DNA of 64,000 nucleotides from assembly GCA_029248405.1 (NCBI GenBank), contig JAQWJJ010000016.1, forward strand, positions 186,001-250,000, written 5' to 3'. Made by a program: the position numbers and the translations under genes. The stretch comes from Flavobacteriaceae bacterium (GTDB taxonomy: Bacteria > Bacteroidota > Bacteroidia > Flavobacteriales > Flavobacteriaceae). Numbering within the stretch: the first letter of the stretch is position 1; each line of letters starts with the position of its first letter. Positions 62,995 through 64,000 of the stretch are shown piece by piece. The notes under the pieces were generated by a model. The model was not told the DNA's origin and did no database searches. It saw only the letters and a program-made list of their open reading frames with translations.

Positions 62995-64000
62995 TTAGTT
63001 ATTTTGGAATACAGGGTTTTCAATAAAACTTTGATCAGACAGGCTCAAAAGAAATGCCTTAAGGTCTGATTTCTCCTCAGGACTAAGGTGGACACCACCG
63101 GTGGCCACATTTTTCATCAGTGGTGAGATGGTTTCCGAATAAACGAGCCCTTCGCTGTAATGATCAATGACTTCCTCTAGGGTGTTAAAGCGGCCATCAT
63201 GCATGTAGGGCGCTGTGAATGCTAAATTACGTAATGAGGGTGTTTTGAAAAGACCGTCATCTCTAGGATCCCCGGTAACAGCACCTAAACCACGGTCTGT
63301 AAAAAACTCATCCAATCCATTGTTGTGAAAGCGGTTGTCTGTCCAGAGTGGCGTATTGGGATTGCCATGACAATGGAAGCAATCCCCTCTCGATTCATCC
63401 AAAAAAATCGCAAGACCACGCTGTTCCTCTGGGGTAAGCGGAACCTGATCGGTCAGGTGACGATCAAACTTTGCATTGCTGCTGATCAATGTTCTCAAAA
63501 ACTGCGCAATCGCCTTGGAGACCCCTACAGAATCTATTTTGGTTGTGCCAAAAGCAGCGCTAAAGAGCTCCGGATATATCGGTGAGGCGTCAAGGCTTTC
63601 AGTGACATTTCGCCAAGTATTATTCATTTCAGTGGGATTCACCACAGGCTCAAAAATTTGATTTTCGAGTGTGGCCTCCGCACCATCCCAAAAAAATCGC
63701 TGTTCAAAATTCCAGGCGATGTTGAACAAGGGCATTGAATTTCGGGTGCCAACATCCCCCTCTGATCCAATGCTGTACTGCCGATTATCGGTAAAGGAGT
63801 TGCTGGGCAAATGACAATCGGCACAGGCTTGTGTTCCATTGGCTGATAAGATAGGGTCGTAAAATAATTTTTTACCCAAGGCGACCCCTTCAACTGATTG
63901 TGGATTGTCTAGAGGAATGACCGGCGGCAGTATGGAAGAGGCAAAAAACGCTGGAATGTCTAGGGGCATAGGGGTAGCGGTATACGCAGGCGCATCATCG
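62995..64000 (-). CDS. Di-heme cytochrome c peroxidase family protein, 5'-truncated by window edge
   Basis: Reduces hydrogen peroxide in the periplasm or serves as a related MauG-like oxidant. The frame stays open to the window edge, reading DDAPAYTATP before the internal ATG at 63969, so the true start, probably with a lipoprotein signal, is outside. Heme sites are ANGTQACADCHLP and SRGDCFHCHGNP; the family pattern LGKKLFYDPILS is at the N-terminal side, and FKTPSLRNLAFTAPYMHDGR holds the C-terminal axial Met. It is not part of the suf operon: it lies upstream of the suf promoter. Confidence 0.92.
   Translation of the reverse strand, partial: DDAPAYTATPMPLDIPAFFASSILPPVIPLDNPQSVEGVALGKKLFYDPILSANGTQACADCHLPSNSFTDNRQYSIGSEGDVGTRNSMPLFNIAWNFEQRFFWDGAEATLENQIFEPVVNPTEMNNTWRNVTESLDASPIYPELFSAAFGTTKIDSVGVSKAIAQFLRTLISSNAKFDRHLTDQVPLTPEEQRGLAIFLDESRGDCFHCHGNPNTPLWTDNRFHNNGLDEFFTDRGLGAVTGDPRDDGLFKTPSLRNLAFTAPYMHDGRFNTLEEVIDHYSEGLVYSETISPLMKNVATGGVHLSPEEKSDLKAFLLSLSDQSFIENPVFQNN

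Noticed and set aside
1-64000. CRISPR arrays, insertion sequences, prophage, integrase or restriction genes
   Set aside because: No spaced direct-repeat array, transposase, integrase or phage structural motif was seen; the only tandem repeats are the 11-bp promoter arrays.

Overview
The window is a chromosomal segment of a Bacteroidota bacterium, most likely a marine member of the Flavobacteriaceae. The evidence is a type IX secretion (T9SS) cluster with PorP/SprF and a PorE-like OmpA protein, two T9SS cargo proteins (one type A, one type B sorting domain), TonB receptor/lipoprotein and ExbB-ExbD-ExbD genes, a complete SUF operon with DUF59, DUF2480 and DUF3078 genes, and promoters with the Bacteroidota -7 element TAnnTTTG in place of a sigma70 -10 box. 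No insertion sequence, prophage, CRISPR array or rRNA is seen. One tRNA (Ser-GGA) is present.

Layout. 1-1701: 3' part of class I ribonucleotide reductase alpha (nrdA). 1802-10249 (minus): a phosphate block consisting of a PiT transporter with a PhoU-like tail, an OprO/OprP-type porin, and an operon of a TonB-dependent receptor with a surface lipoprotein, with a small MORN-repeat secreted protein between them. 10424-14431 (plus): a dGTPase and an M36 metalloprotease broken by one in-frame amber codon. 14481-20945: dxs, tadA, a cold-shock protein, a ClC channel with a tiny overlapping membrane protein, and aspS. 21062-27678 (minus): a four-gene RND efflux operon with its own TetR regulator. 27802-34716 (plus): polyprenyl synthase, sucA-sucB, TatD nuclease and asparaginase. 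34784-35517: tRNA-Ser and an AlkA-type glycosylase. 35776-38949: ExbB/ExbD energy module and a beta-barrel protein. 38944-46435 (minus): PAP2-like membrane protein, rpoN, asnS, an MMPL/RND exporter, frr and pyrH. 46579-53183 (minus): T9SS cluster. 53435-54643: hflX. 54652-62867 (minus): an eleven-gene suf operon with two embedded lipoproteins. 62995-64000 (minus): partial di-heme cytochrome c peroxidase.

The most interesting signal is regulatory. Three promoters in the phosphate block (before the PiT gene, the porin and the TonB receptor) share one architecture on the minus strand: tandem 11-bp repeats close to RTAACNTTNNN (2-3, 3 and 6 copies), then exactly 7 nt, then CTTTG, then the start codon 19-22 nt further on. 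The 11-bp periodicity is what a PhoB-type response regulator binds in other bacteria, so these look like flavobacterial Pho boxes. They tie the TonB receptor/lipoprotein pair, whose substrate is otherwise unknown, to phosphate starvation.

Other points worth checking are an orphan minus-strand terminator at 5411-5440 with no gene in front of it (candidate small RNA), a TetR operator overlapping the efflux promoter, probable leaderless starts of dxs, tadA and tetR, and the amber codon in the metalloprotease.
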